Source: Pisaster brevispinus (Eukaryota; Echinodermata; Asteroidea; Forcipulatida; Asteriidae). Taken from it: a stretch of 64,000 nt of DNA. Each line of letters opens with the position of its first letter. The stretch's first letter is position 1. Positions 1 to 12,900 of this stretch are shown one piece after another. The notes under the pieces are model-generated. The model saw nothing but the letters and a program-made list of their open reading frames with translations, had not been told where the DNA came from and made no database searches. Both the position numbers and the translations under genes were made by a program. Location of the stretch: NCBI GenBank assembly GCA_023634235.1, contig JAMKCF010000013.1:15315705-15379704 (forward strand), in the 5' to 3' direction.

Positions 1-639
1 AAAACAAAAAACAATCCAAAAACCTGTCATGGTAGGAAGATGCCATCGCAAAGAAGTACGAAAATGTAATCAACATTTTTGATTGATGGCAGGCAGGCAG
101 TTGGTAATATTCCGACCTGATATGGAGTTGCAATAATAAAGAATATTTACCGCACACTGTGAAGGGGTGTGCAAGCCTCAGCATTACAAAATATTAACAA
201 TATAATAACAATTACTGTATACATATATACCACACTTGTCATTTGATTGGTGGAACACCAGCCACATGTCATACCTTAGTTTGCCATGTATTCTATGCTG
301 ACACTCCAAAATTTAATATAGGAGTCCTATATTGATAAATATAGGACACTTGGGACAAATATAGGATTATTTGCAGCTAACCTTCGCCCGTGTAATCCAT
401 TTTACATAGCTCAGGCTATAATTAGTGGTCTTTTCTTGTGTTTGTTTTAATTGAATAACAATTCTTCTCTGTGTAATATTTTAAACAGAATCAAATTATG
501 TTGAAGTGTTGACGTTGAGTCTGATAAAATACCATTCAATTATGTTGAGGATATGATCAGGCACACTTAATACCCATAAAGAAAAATCAGTAAAATCTTC
601 TTTTACTTGTCTTAGTTCAAATAAAAACAGTTTCAATTT

Positions 640-745
640 CAGGAAGGAATTTTTTTCTCATTTTGATTCTGGTCTTGTCAAAAAGGAAAAACAATGCTGG
701 TCCAGCAAACATTTTGAACTAAGAAGCTGTGTGGTCTTGTGGATT
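640..745. repeat. Family B partial copy
   Basis: Contains CATTTTGATTCTGGTCTTGT, CTGGTCCAGCAAA and GTCTTGTGG, matching the right arm of the family. It runs into an A/T-rich simple repeat. Confidence 0.6.
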
Positions 746-815
746 AAAAAAATAAAAAAATAAATAAAAAAATAAAAAATTAAAATAAATAAATAAATAA
801 ATAATAATAATAGTA
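721..815. repeat. A/T-rich simple repeat (AAATA)n / (AAT)n
   Basis: Low-complexity run of A and T that grades into AATAATAATAG. The long antisense ORF over it, rich in L, F and I, is an artefact. Confidence 0.85.
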
Positions 816-887
816 ATAACAACATATTTTTTAAAGCCCTGTCTTGTACATCCACTTTATACATAAATTGATTTGAGATATCATAGT

Positions 888-1420
888 ATAAAGAGGGGCC
901 CCAAGGTCAAATTTACTTTTGTGATTTACTCATTTTCCAATATATAGAGCACTCATGAAAGTGTGGAAAAAGTTACAAGTCTCTAACCACACGTTACAAT
1001 GGTGAACTATGTCATTTTAGTCCATACACTTTCAGAGCGAAATTTGAAACATGACATCATTGGACATCAAAAGCAAATGGGTCATTTCAAATTTCCAAAG
1101 GGGAATATTTGCACCAGACGAGATGTCAAATTCAATGCTGTTTTTGATGACTATCATCAAAATTCAGGAACCAACTAAAAATTCTTTGTACAAGAATGTA
1201 CAGACCACATTTTTGAAAAATGATCTCATCAAACTTTTGGGGGGTTTTGACAAAATTGCACTTGAAAGGTATCAAAAAACACAGTGGCATTTTACACAAT
1301 TTTTTACACGAGGTTAGAGGCTTGTAATGTATTTTTCCCCCACTTTCATCGTAAGGACTCTATCTATTGGCAAACGACTGGATCAGAGAACTGAATTTGA
1401 CCTTGGAGCCCATCTTTAAG
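888..1420. repeat. Family A foldback element, near full length
   Basis: A roughly 530-bp element with long terminal inverted repeats that begin AAAGAGGGGCCCCAAGGTCA on the left; the right end is the reverse complement with small changes. The arms extend well over 100 bases, including ACTCATTTTCCAATA and GTTACAAGTCTCTAACC. The ORF inside it is the element itself, not a gene. Confidence 0.85.
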
Positions 1421-2127
1421 TGTTTGCTTGCTGGGAAGATAAAGAAAGAAACAAGGCCACTGGGATATGGCGGAGGGCTTTATGATTAATTTGCTATCAA
1501 TGAGGGGCATCCTTGGTGCATTCACAATTCATAGCTCGTTATAGGCCAGCGGTTATGATAGAGATTGCATTTTCAATTTCGTCTTGGCGGCAAACAAGAG
1601 GTTTTTTTTTATTTATGATATCGCAGACAGGTGGTCAATTATGATTTGATTGAAAAAGTTTGAGTGAAAAAGTTACCGATATTGATTCGTTAAAGGGCAG
1701 CCCTCAGCTTGGGTAATGATCAGGAAAACAAATTAAAAAACGGTACTCAAAGTGAAATGTTAGTACTCATAATAGTAATGGACATTCTTAAAGTGCCGAT
1801 ATCAGCTGCAAGCACACTCATGGGGCTGCTCTGCCAAAAAAAACCAAAACCCCAAAACAATAGATGAAAGTTATCTTTATTAGTATTATTGTATTCCTGA
1901 GAAAGATTTTTAAAATTTGATTTAGTCTCTGTTAAAACGATTCAAGCTTGTATAAAACGAGAACAACATCATGGACAAAAATTGTTGGTCCATTTTTATA
2001 ATCCTTCAAAAATGTGACCACCATTTGGATGAAATTTCCACAAGACATATTCACACATCTGACAATTAAAAAAAAAGTTGGCACACAACTTAAACATTTC
2101 TTAACTAACAGGAGAATTAAAGTGGTA

Positions 2128-2207
2128 AACTTGAGTTACCGCCTGTTTAATTTTGCAATCGTCACTACACTGACGATTGCAAAATAAAGCAGGCGGTAAC
2201 TCGAGTT
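2128..2207. repeat. Near-perfect 37-bp hairpin
   Basis: Arm 2128-2164 pairs with 2171-2207 at 34 of 37 positions across a 6-base loop (CTACAC). Each arm carries GTTACCGCCTG and TTTTGCAATCGTCA. A diverged third copy of the arm lies at about 2255-2290. Confidence 0.88.
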
Positions 2208-2799
2208 AACATCAAGGTTTTTAAAGATTTTTCAGGGTTATCCAGGGTTCAACCTCTAGTTACCTCCAGTTACCGCTTGTTTAATTCTGCAACTCTTTCT
2301 TATAATTTGTAAAAAGTGATTTGGCGTTGAGGAATCAGAGTACTGTACATTAAGCGTTCCACCATTCTCTAAAGTAGTCTTCGTTCAAGCCTCTCCACAC
2401 AGAACCCTCTGGGCTCGCGCTGTTCTATGTAATGTATACATGATGTCTAGCATTGGGTGTACTGTGCGCAATGCCCCTTGACTTGAGGCTAGACTTGGCA
2501 AGTGAAAGCTCAGTTTCTTTGTGGGTGCTGTGTACCATCTGGACATGCTGGGTGTATGTCAAAAGGTCTGATCAAGGTCTACCCTTGACAGACTATAATT
2601 GCTATCTTATTAAAGAAGTTATGACATCAATTTTTAAATTTTTTCTGTGGGTGGGGGAAGAAACATTGGTGGTTCACAAAATGTATACATGGTGTATGCA
2701 CTAAAAAGGAAGGACATATTGTATTAATAACTACTTTTTATAAAGTGCTTTATCTGTAGGAATCCCAAAGCGTTTATTTTCTTTTAAAGTTTTTTTTAG

Positions 2800-3024
2800 A
2801 CCCATTTATGTAGCACCTTATAAGGGTTTACAAGGTGCTCCGGTGCACTAGGCAGCCACTGCCAGAAACACCGGGGCAAACCCCTTCTCTTAAGTGTAAT
2901 TGGGTGCCTTTATGTGCATCATACAACACAAGAGACCTAGGGCTTTACGTCCCATCCAAAGGACAAAGCAATTATGGTTAAGTGCCAAGACCGGGACTCG
3001 AACCCACGGTCTGTTGGACGGACG
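2800..3024 (-). mobile_element. SINE-1 related copy, truncated head
   Basis: Shares CGGGACTCGAACCCACGGTC, GGCTTTACGTCCCATCCAAA and GGTTTACAAGGTGCT with the 17470 copy. The A-box half of the head is missing. Confidence 0.75.
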
Positions 3025-3385
3025 AAAAAGTAAACATCCAAATGATGATGGAGGTGGGGGCTGGGGATAAGGGGCTAAAACCAGTTTAGAATTGTTTTGA
3101 AAGATGCCTTACTGGGTCTTCACCCCTGCCTCACTCCCTCCACTCAACTTGAAGGAAGTTCTCAATCACTCCCACTGCCACTACCCTGGGTGTCTGCACG
3201 AGAAATTCTAAACCCTACAACATTTTGTGGTTTTCACTTTTCCCTCTGACCAAGTTTCAAATAGAGATGTTTAAAAATTGTTTCACCATGGGGGTCTATG
3301 GTTTAACCGATTTATTTGCTGAGCAAAATTTATCAGGGCAGAACTAACCATATAAGTAATAAATTGTACAAATATTGACTGCTTC

Positions 3386-3483
3386 GAGCGCTATGGTTAA
3401 GACTACCAAGGTGATCTCCCACGGAGTATTCTTCGGATCGCTGCTCCGTGGATCACAGAGGAAGTCGTAGTTTTAACCATAGC
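3386..3483. repeat. Nested imperfect palindrome
   Basis: The outer arms GAGCGCTATGGTTAAGACTA and AGTTTTAACCATAGCTC and the inner arms CCCACGGAG and CTCCGTGG are arranged around a ~20-base centre. Confidence 0.7.
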
Positions 3484-4122
3484 TCAAAAAAACCCAGTCG
3501 ATATTGTTGTACGATACCCCATATATTGTGCCTAGATGTCTTGGCACCAAGAAGCTGCTGTTGCTATGGGTATAGTACATTGGTTGTCGTGTGTATAGTA
3601 CACTGGTTGCTACGGGTATAGAACATTGATTGCTAGGCACGTGTATACTAGATGTTGCCATTTGTTTAAAGTTCACTTTCATATCACTTGTAAAATGTAC
3701 ACTGTACTCAATTTGATTATATAACATTTTGTATTATTCATTTTGAGTTATTGGGTTTTATGCAACATTGAATAAACGTACATCTTGAGGTAACATCAGG
3801 TTCGCGCAGCTTTCTAAGTTTTAAACCAACCATGCTTTAAACCAAGACCAATCAAAAAGGTGTGATAATGTAAATTACGTGACCTATATGTGGTAGGTCT
3901 ATGAACATCGAACTCCAGTATCTTGAGATACTGAAGTTTACATCTAATTAGTCGCAGGTGGCAATATTATGAACTGCTGTGACAAATGAAATTTCTTGTT
4001 ATCGATTGACTTTGTACTTTGAACGTGTGTGTACTTTGGGTGTAGGTGGGTGTCGGCTAACAGTAAGAAAACATGTACGGTAGTTAAAATTGCCAATCTT
4101 TAACACATACATGTGTAGTACC

Positions 4123-4465
4123 AGGGCTCGAATTTGACACTGGACCGCAGGCCCTAGGCCAGTGATTTTAGTGTCGGGCCGGTAAACTTAAGACCGTACA
4201 AGTCCGGCTGTCTTGTGTTTTGAATAATAACACATCACTGTATTTTTTAATTAAACTGATCAATTGAGTATTGGAGTATTACCCACAAGAAAAACTTGAT
4301 AAATCTTCTCTCAGTGCTTGGTACAAAAAACAGCTCAAATGTGAAACTGTGTAGAGTGTTCTTCTCATTTTGATTCCGGTCTTGTAACAAATTTTCTGGT
4401 CCAGTAAAAGTTTTGAGCTACAAGCCCTGCAGTCTTGTGGACTTTTCCCCCAAATTCGAGCCCTG
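4123..4465. repeat. Family B foldback element
   Basis: About 345 bp, starting AGGGCTCGAATTTGACACTG and ending AAATTCGAGCCCT. Subterminal words are GGCCAGTGATTTTAGTGTCG and CTGGTCCAGTAAAAG. A second full copy lies in reverse orientation at 56701-57042. Confidence 0.85.
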
Positions 4466-4485
4466 AGTACCATAAACAGGGTCAA

Positions 4486-4947
4486 ATTCAGTATTGTCAT
4501 ATGCTAATTTTTCAGTAGATAGAGTCCTTATGAACGTGGACAAAAAATTACAAGTCGCTAACCTCACGTTAAAATGGTGTAAAGTGCCATTTTATTTAAT
4601 ACCCTTCCGGGAAAAAATTTGATAACATCCAAAAAACATCCGATGACGTCATACTTAAAAGTTAAATGGGTTTGTACATTTTCAGTTTTTAGCTCATTCC
4701 TGAATTTCATTAATATTCATTCAAGCAGAAGCCAATGGAATTTGGCCTTTTGACTAGCGAAAGATTTCTGTGTGGATTGTACAATACCAGTTTATTGTTG
4801 ACATCCAATGATGTCATGGTTCAAGTTTCGCTCTCATTCTCATTACACCACTTTATTGTGAGGCTAGAGACTTGTAATGTTTTCCACACTTTCATGAGGA
4901 CTCTATCTACTGTAAAATGAGTTAATCACAAAACTAAATTTGACGTT
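4486..4947. repeat. Family A foldback element, ends eroded
   Basis: Shares GTCCTTATGAA, TTACAAGTCGCTAACCTCAC and the mirrored GAGGCTAGAGACTTGTAATG with the other copies. It lacks the outermost AAAGAGGGGC end and directly follows a family B element. Confidence 0.8.
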
Positions 4948-5454
4948 AAAATTATAGGAGTCATAATGCCGGTATTTTTATCTGACTTTACGACCAAGAA
5001 TACCTCTATTCCCACTGGACAGGATGCCAGAAAATAGAAAACTAAAGCATGCATCAGTCATAGATTGGTTTTTGTCAACAAAATGCTGATTTATAGGCAA
5101 AGTTTTAAAGAAAGATACAATAAAAGTTACATATGAAAGTTTCAGCTGATCACAGTGTCTACTTGCTGAGAAAACAGCAACAAAATGTCACTGTAATTTC
5201 ACATGAACGTCCATTCCATCCATGTTTTTGCCAGTAGTCCAGTGGTAATTTCTTTCAGAAAACAGGTAAAAATTATGAGCTATGTGGGAAAACTTTTAAA
5301 AGTATAAATAAAAGTATTTTAAAAAAGGGGGAAAAAAAAGAAAGATTATTCATGTGCTATGCTGTGTTAAAATTTCTATATTTGAATTGCAAAAAAGACT
5401 GATAGCCTTCGAGGGGAAAAAGGATGTCTTTACAATATTAATTAATTAACTTTA

Positions 5455-5815
5455 CGTGACGTGGCCGAGCGGTTAAGAGCCCCGGACTGAAGCTCTTGCG
5501 TGTCTGATCAGCAGAGTGTGGATTCGAGATCCTGGTCTTGACACTTGTGTCCTTAAGCAAGATACTTTACCATAATTGCTTCATGCTTCTGATGGGACAT
5601 TAAGCCTTTTAGGTCCCATGTACTAGGATTGGTAGTGCACATAGGAGGAACCCAGAACACTTATCATGGAAGAGTAGGGGGTTAACCCCGGTGTTTCTGG
5701 TTCACATAGCAAGCACCCTTGTTTACAGGTTTCCTCAGGCTTACGAGCTACAGTGATTAAGTTCACTCATGAGGCATCCTTGGTTTCATAGTACCAGAAA
5801 CATATACATGTAATA
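5455..5815 (+). mobile_element. SINE-1, tRNA-headed
   Basis: The tRNA-like head GTGGCCGAGCGGTTAAGAGC (A box, type II tRNA style) is followed by GATTCGAGATCC (B-box-like). The body carries CCCAGAACACTTATCATGGA and GTGTTTCTGGTTCACATAGC, and the tail is (AAT)n. It is nearly identical in layout to the copy at 32142. It is not a functional tRNA gene: the B box is degenerate and a long unrelated body follows. Confidence 0.85.
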
Positions 5816-6156
5816 ATAATAATGACTAGTTAGCCTGAGTCATGTAAGAAATAAGATTGCAAGGACATTTCCTGGGGCCTTAGCGAAAGCCAGAAGTGTG
5901 AAGAACAGCCAGGAGTCTGGGAAAAGCCTGAGAAGGTGTCTTCATCGGGGCTGCTCGCCTCCGAGGTAATAGTGCCTATAGCTCAAACTGACACCCCAAG
6001 TGTTATCCAGGGGTCACTGTGGGTCTGTCCTCCCCTACAATCTCACACATAATGTCCTCTTGGGGAGGGACAGAAACTGATGTATGTTAAAATCAATCAA
6101 ATTATCCAGCCTGTAGGGCTGACCGTTATTAATGTCGGGGGTCTAGATTTCATGGG

Positions 6157-6990
6157 AGACGGGAAATATATAGAATGTCATCCGATGTACTTTTTTAGAC
6201 TTTGGGTGGAATGAAGAAACATCTGAGGTTAAAAATTAGGTCAGATTGAAATGTCTCGGGGGGAAAAAACAACACAAATGTCAACAGATTTACATTGTAG
6301 AATCCACATACAAAACACTGTGTCTGCCCACTACAAAATAACAACAAACTAGAAAAACAAGCTAGTAAGAATAATTTAATAAGAACATTAATGAAGGAAA
6401 TATAGAATGTCATCAGATGTACTTTTTAGACTTTGGGTGGAATGAAGAAACATCTGAGGTTAAAAATTGGGTCAGATTGAAATGTCTCAGGGGAAAAAAA
6501 CAACACAAATGTCAACAGATATTACACTGTACAATCCACATTGTATACTGTGTCTACCCACTACCAAAAAAACAACAAACTAGAAAAACAAACTTAATGA
6601 AGGAAAAATGATGAGATAGATTGAAAGACCTCATGCTTAATTTGCCCTGCACAATAAAACAATCAAAAAGAAAACCGAAAGAACAAACAAACAAATATTA
6701 AACACAAGAAAGCCCACACCGACAAGTAAAGAAATAGATAAATAAATAATAATAGAGTATAATTTAGAATCTTCCCTTGATGGACAAAAATAATGATTTT
6801 TATGAACTTTGTTGCAGCATAGAGCCAAAAGCTTTCTGGGAATCTGAGGTGAAAAATCTGCCCATATTGGAATGTCTTGGGAAAAAAAACATTCAAATGT
6901 CAACAGATATACCGTTGCAGAATTCACATAAAAAAAACATTGTCTCCCAGAAAAGGAAACTAGATAAAATAATTAAATAAATAAATAAAT
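6157..6990. repeat. Triplicated ~220-bp segment
   Basis: Copies at about 6157-6360, 6398-6598 and 6778-6990 share CTGAGGTTAAAAATT (or GTGAAAAATC), TTGAAATGTCTCGGG-like words, CAAATGTCAACAGAT and a closing AAACTAG run. The first two are about 90% alike; the third is more diverged. A fourth partial start lies near 7400 (ATGGACAAAAATAATTATTT). Confidence 0.8.
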
Positions 6991-7865
6991 AAATAAAGTT
7001 AAGGAAGGGAAAATGAAAAGAGTAGATTTAAAGAGCTCATTTGTATTTTTATTTTATATTTATTTCATTTCTCGAGCAGATAAAAATTGGTAAAAAAAAC
7101 ATTAAAAGATACAACAAGAGCAATTAAAATAGAGGACAGAAAGAGAACCAGCTGGAGCTCGAAGGATTGCTTTTAAAAAAAGAACAACAATTATTTGAAA
7201 ACATCTATATTTTCTAAAACATTTTTACAAGTATGCATATATACACATACAAGATTATTTTTCAGATGCTCTCCATAATGAATTAATATTAAATCAATAA
7301 AAGAAACAGACGCATAAAAAAAAAAAAACCCACACACACACTCAAGAGTAAATATACAGATCAATAAATTATAAATTAGTAAAATGTGATCATCTTTCCA
7401 TAATGGACAAAAATAATTATTTACGAGCTTCGTTGAAGCGTAGAGCAAAAAAGCTCTCTGGAAATCTGCCGATAGCGTACCACAGTGAAAAAGAGAGGAG
7501 TATAATTTATGAATTCGGAGAGCCCTCTAAGAGAGGAGGTTTTATAGCACTCATCTTTTGACTATCTGATTCCACCTGACAAATGAATTTCTGGCAAAAT
7601 GACAAAAGGGAGTTTGGAGCTGCACCAGATGTTCACGTCACAGGGGAAATCGCTTCTGTGTCTACGCTGGGGGCTTTTAATTTAACTGAAGGTCATGGAT
7701 TAGATATTGTGGTCGTTAGGATGTTCACGCTGAGGGGTAATTTTGTTTGCATCGCCAAAAGCTTGTTTGATTTTTTTTTTTGTTTACTGATGAGTGCGTT
7801 GAAATTTTCAGTCTGTGGATCTTGCCACTCTTGACCTGGTTTGAAAACAAATCTCATGCATCTTG

Positions 7866-8128
7866 ACCAGGACCCAATTTCATGGCTCTGCTTACCGTAA
7901 GCAAAGAGTCGGCGCTTACGGGAAACAGGGAATTCCGAGCTTACGTCAAGTGTGTTTCACGGGCTAGCAGTGAGTGTTTGATTGTGCGCGTGCGTACTCC
8001 CTGGTACTAGGCATTCTTCGCTTACACGGCTAGCGCAGAAATTCGGTGCTTGCCCTGTAAGCGGAGAATGGTGATCGTAAGCGCAGAATTCAGCGGTAAG
8101 CAGAGCTATAAAGTTGGGCCCTTGTTTG
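7866..8128. repeat. Family C foldback element (long form)
   Basis: Begins ACCCAATTTCATGGCTCTGC and ends CAGAGCTATAAAGTTGGGCC. Internal arms repeat CTTACCGTAAGCA, GCGCTTACGG and GCGCAGAAT words in both orientations. Confidence 0.75.
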
Positions 8129-9832
8129 AGAAATCTCATGCAGTATGCTGCTTAGCAAAAAGAAAGTGCTATTCAAGTGAAAGTCTTACTTTGCAGAAAA
8201 CTGGGCCCAGTTTCAATAGAAATTAAAGCATATAAAATGTAACATTTTACTCTGGTAATTTTTTAATTTCATAAGTCCAGATTTCAAAGGGGGAAAGGGC
8301 ACCCGGGTTAAATGGGGGGGAGGGGGAACATGCTCCTGTGTGCCCCCTTCCCCTAGTTACACCACTGGTCATACTTTTTGCACGTACTCAGCAATTCCTT
8401 ACCGCAGTACTCTCTTCTCTAACAGAACAAAATTTGTGCAAAGCTGCGGAAACGAAGTGAAGTAAGTTTAGATAAGGACCTGTTTCATTACACCCTAACT
8501 AAACGCTTAATTTGCAAGAGTGGGGGGGGGGGGGTGGGCTCTCACAATCTGATTACACCACAAACACTCCTGATGTTGGCAATTCAAATCTGTTTAAATT
8601 GAGCTAACACAATTGATCCAATGAGTGTAGCATCCACTGGGATGCATTTGATGGGGGGTTTGGATAGGGGTTAAAACAACGGTTGGCTCCTTAGAGTATG
8701 GCGTATCAGACGGCTTGGTAAACAAATCTAGTTATCACTTCGATCCTCCCTCGCCGGACCATTGAGCGAGGCGAAGACGGAGCAGAACTAGTTTACAGTA
8801 GAGCTGGATTTAAGGAGCTGTTAATTGAAAGATTGGGGGAGGAGGTTGAAAGAACATTTTCTCGGTGCTGTTTTTTCGTTTGAATGATAAAGTAGAGCCT
8901 TTACTTATTATTATTCCAGACAGCACGAAAACATTACATACAGAGAACTTAGAAAAAATAAATAGGACTACAGAGAACAAGCCTGAGGATAACCCAAAAG
9001 CAAAAATATAATTAAATAAACAATAAATAAAAGAATAACAATAATAATCACTATCAGTATCTAGGGGCGATCGAGACGATAACAACCTACTTATCTGCAA
9101 GGTGTTTGCTTTCCTGGAGAAAACTGGAGTACATTAGTGAACATTTTAAAAGCAAACCATCAACTCTTTTTTGTTGCAACTTGTTTACAAAATTGTGAAG
9201 AATTTTTTTACATTGTGTTTCCTAGTCTGATGCTTGGTGTTGTGAGGGCAAGCTACGGCCACTTTTATTTAGGTATTTTGGGGTCCATTTTCCCCCCCCC
9301 CCCAATCACATTTTTTGTTTGGTTGCATTTTTTTGCACCTCTATAAGAAAAATTTGAATTTTTATTGGGACATTTCAAGGGGCACCAAGGCAATGACCAT
9401 GGGGCATGGAGGCAATAGCGTTCCACACTAATGCTAAAAAAAGAAAGAAGCTAAGTGTCTTTGAAAAACAGGTTGAATTTCACTTTGACGTGTATGCTTG
9501 GCCGTGTACATGTCAACGATTTATGTTTACTCGTGTGTACTGACTGTACTGGTGCGGTTTGGCGTGCTAATGATGCGGTGATCAGGTTAGTGGTGGAATG
9601 TTTGTCTGGCAGCCGAGTATTTTAAGCAAAAGTGACGTCAAAAGTGTTGTTGCCTTCGTGAAGTATCGGGCCTCGACACTTCTTACTCTACATAACTGAA
9701 CAAATCAGGAATACTCAAAAATATGAGATGGAACTTGGGCGTGCTGTTTCTCCTTTTTTTTTAAGGGAAAGTTTAGTCATGAAAAGAAAATTCATAAAAT
9801 TGATAGTTTCTGTCCTATTTTCATGGTCTCAG

Positions 9833-9914
9833 GTTGGGCATGTTGAGGAGCTGGAACTGGTCCCCGGCAAGAAACATTTACTGAAGACCATCAGCATGAA
9901 GCCAGTCATATTCG
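9833..9914 (+). CDS. P4HTM exon (residues 1-27 plus split E28)
   Basis: The acceptor is tctcag before 9833 and the donor is G|GTAACC. It encodes VGHVEELELVPGKKHLLKTI and then SMKPVIF. This matches the segment after the membrane-anchor linker of vertebrate P4HTM, which reads V-G-H and has the pattern (K/R)-x-L-S-x-K-P-(L/V)-x-F-E. An ATG-initiated frame begins at 9728, but its first 35 codons are intron read-through; the match to the family begins exactly at the acceptor. Confidence 0.85.
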
Positions 9915-12900
9915 GTAACCGTTTATGGTTCCTTGATTTGTATACTTGCATATTCATCATTTTTATATTTTCGAGGATAATTCTATCTGCATATTTACAG
10001 ATTTGGAACTAGGTTTGCTCGCGGGTCTAGTGGTTAAAACATCTGCTCTAAAATGCGTGGGTTGTGGGTTTGAATCCCACCCAAATAGCCTGATGTGTAT
10101 TTTGCTTCTCGACAGACTTGGAAAGCACTTCCAGTGTCTGTCACACATTGATCTTAGGGTATAAACCAAAGTCACAAAAAATCTCTTTAAAAACAGGCCC
10201 AGTTCTGACCTCTTGAAGTTAATTTAAACATGTCTTTTTAAAGAGGGGCTCCAGGGTCAATGGAAGATTTCCGATAGAATTCTTATGAAAGTGGGAACAA
10301 ATTGTCAAGGTTGCTAACCTCACGTTAAAACAGTATAAAATGCCATTGTATTTCATCAGTGCGATTTTTGTCAACATCCAAACACATCCTTTGTCGTCCC
10401 ATTTCAAATAATATGGGTCTTTACTTTTCTTTTTTGTACGTGAATTTTTGTCTGTTCATTCCTGAATCCTTATGAAATTTAATCAAAAAGGCATTTAATT
10501 TGACCTTTTGACAGATGCACATATTCCTCTTCAGAATGTACAGACCCATTTGTCGTTGAAATCCAATGACGCTGTGCCTTAATCAAATTGCGCTCTGAAA
10601 GAGTATAAAATAAAATAAAATTTTCCACCATTTCAACGTGAGGTTCGAGATTTGTAACTTTCCCCCTCCTTTATTAGGGACTCTATCTATTGGAAAATGA
10701 GTGCATCTCGAAACTGAGTTTAGTGAAGAAAAGCAACGCAATTTATGCTAAATGATACTTTTTATCTTTTCAGAAACATAATCATGAAATCTTTGGTTGA
10801 GGTATAATTGACATGTGGCAAGTTACCAATGCAGAGCTGCCAACTCTCCCTGATTCTGCAGAAAGTTCCCCGAAAATAAACCAATCTTTCCATGTTCTGA
10901 TGAACAAATTTGAAAATCTCCCTGATAGTAGAAACTACTTCCCTATTTATTAGGTTGAATGTGATTCTAAATATCTCCCTGATTGTTGTACAAAATCTCC
11001 CTGATTGCAAAATGCAAATATTGGCAGCTCTACCAATGTCTTGAAAAGCAAACTTTCCTTTCAAGCCCCTCTTTAAAGATCATGGAATTGTTTTTTTTTC
11101 TTCTTTTGGTCAATTAGAGATTCCAGATTTCTTCACAAGTGAAGAGTGCAAGCACATGATCGCCCTGGCAAAGGAGCAAGGCCTGGAAGTGAGCAAAACC
11201 ACTTCATCTGGCTCCAACGAGGCTCTGCCCCTCTACGATGGAAACAGAGATAACAAACTTAGTCTCAGGGAGGTGAGGTCAAGATCCTAAGTCAGTGCAA
11301 CCAACAGGAATCTTAGGGGGGTGGGAAGGGCTTTCTGAACCAAAATTTTGGAAGTTTGGCCAAAGCCAGCTGAATTTTTCCTGGAATGTTTTTTACCTGA
11401 TATTTATGTTTGGTTTTAAAAGCTCTACTGTACAAACTGGAGCATTTTAACTGGTTTTATTTAGTGCTTTTTGTGAAGGTGCTTCTACATGCCTGTGGCT
11501 CGACTACGTTGAAGCCGCGTCCTTCAAAAATCAACTTCTAAGCTGCGAGTAACGATGATTAACCTCCCAAATAATTTGTTTAAATTACAAAACACATGGT
11601 TGTTACCCATAAAAAAAAACACCTCAGATTTTACTTACTACACCATGCACAGCTTCAAATCTTACTTTTTTAATTAAGCATAAATCTGCATAAATTCTTC
11701 ACTTTTCAGATGCAGCAAACTTTAGAGGATGGCTTTGATGTGTATTTAGACGACGGTGATGTCAGACAAATGTAAGTTGAAGATAAACAACTCTAAAATT
11801 GGACCCTGCATATGTTGAAAATTACTTTCTTTTAATTTCACTATTCAGAAAACTTCTGTTCTTTTTTTAAAATTGTATTTATTTATTAATTCAGGCTTTA
11901 AACAAGTACACCACAATAAAAAAAAGACAGTCAGAAACAAAGATCTTGATGAAATAGGGGGACCGTCAACGTAAGAACTAGATAGCTTAGTTGGTAGAGT
12001 GCCAGAACTTTACTTCAGACATGGCTCAAATTTGGGGGAAAATCCAAGAGACCACTGGGCTTGTAGCTCTTAATGGACCCACACCATCTGACATTTGAAG
12101 TTTAACTGTTTTTGATTTGAGCAAGCACCGAGAGAAGATTGATTTCATGTGTAATATGGGTAAGTATTCTACAATACTCAACAGAATTGAAAGATATTTT
12201 AGCAGACTTTTTTTTAAAGTCAACATTTGAACAAAACTTGTTTCTGTTCAAGATGACATGAAGAGGTATACTATTACTTATTGATATTCAAATAAAAAAA
12301 CACAAGACCACCGAACTTGTCCTGTAATGATTTTACTGGCCTGATCATCCCGATGCTAAAATCACTGGCCTCAGGCCTGCAGTACAGTATAAACTATATT
12401 AGTCAAATATTATATATTAGCCCTATATTAGTCAAATTCAGCAAACAAAAATTATTTTATTATTATTATTTTATTTTATTTTTTTTTTTTTTTGGGGGGG
12501 GGGTGGAAATCTGCATGATTATTTTTGTACTCAGTGAACAATTAATGTGGGCAATCTGAGAAACAGTAGTGGGGGAGCTTTGTCCCGCCCCAAGCTTGCC
12601 CCACCCCAAATGAGTTAAAAACCGATGCACACAGAATTGTAGATACATGAAATAGCTCCCCCCCAAACTATTTTTTAACCCCCACTTGCCCCCGCCCCCA
12701 ATGAAAATTGTCTTTTTACGCACCACTGCTTTACAAAAAATACTTTTCTGAATTTTACGACTCGATATTTACATCTCTTGAAGTCATGCTTGCCATGGTC
12801 TGGTGACACAGTCTGGTGACCCCCGAGTCTGGTCTTACGATAGGACTCGATCCCCAGTTTGTTTTCTTGCCCAGTTCATATCCCGGAGCAGCGCTCCAGC

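Larger units (their letters stand above)
1..9832. other. Non-coding flank or first intron of P4HTM
   Basis: No stretch here reads as a convincing exon. In particular I found no hydrophobic N-terminal anchor exon with a donor that could join in phase 0 to the first P4HTM exon at 9833. The block holds family A, B and C foldback elements, two SINE copies, a 34/37 hairpin at 2128-2207, a nested palindrome at 3386-3483, three diverged copies of a ~220-bp unit at 6157-6990 and A/T-rich simple repeats. By comparison with vertebrate P4HTM, the exon for the cytoplasmic tail and membrane anchor should lie to the left, so this is most likely intron. That placement is inference. Confidence 0.5.

Noticed and set aside
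5455..5535. Possible tRNA-Ser/Leu gene
   Set aside because: The head is followed by a long shared body and an (AAT)n tail found again at 32142, so it is a SINE.
9728..9832. ATG at 9728 as the start of P4HTM
   Set aside because: The residues before 9833 do not resemble the family, carry no membrane segment, and a good acceptor sits exactly where similarity begins. The anchor must be encoded further upstream.
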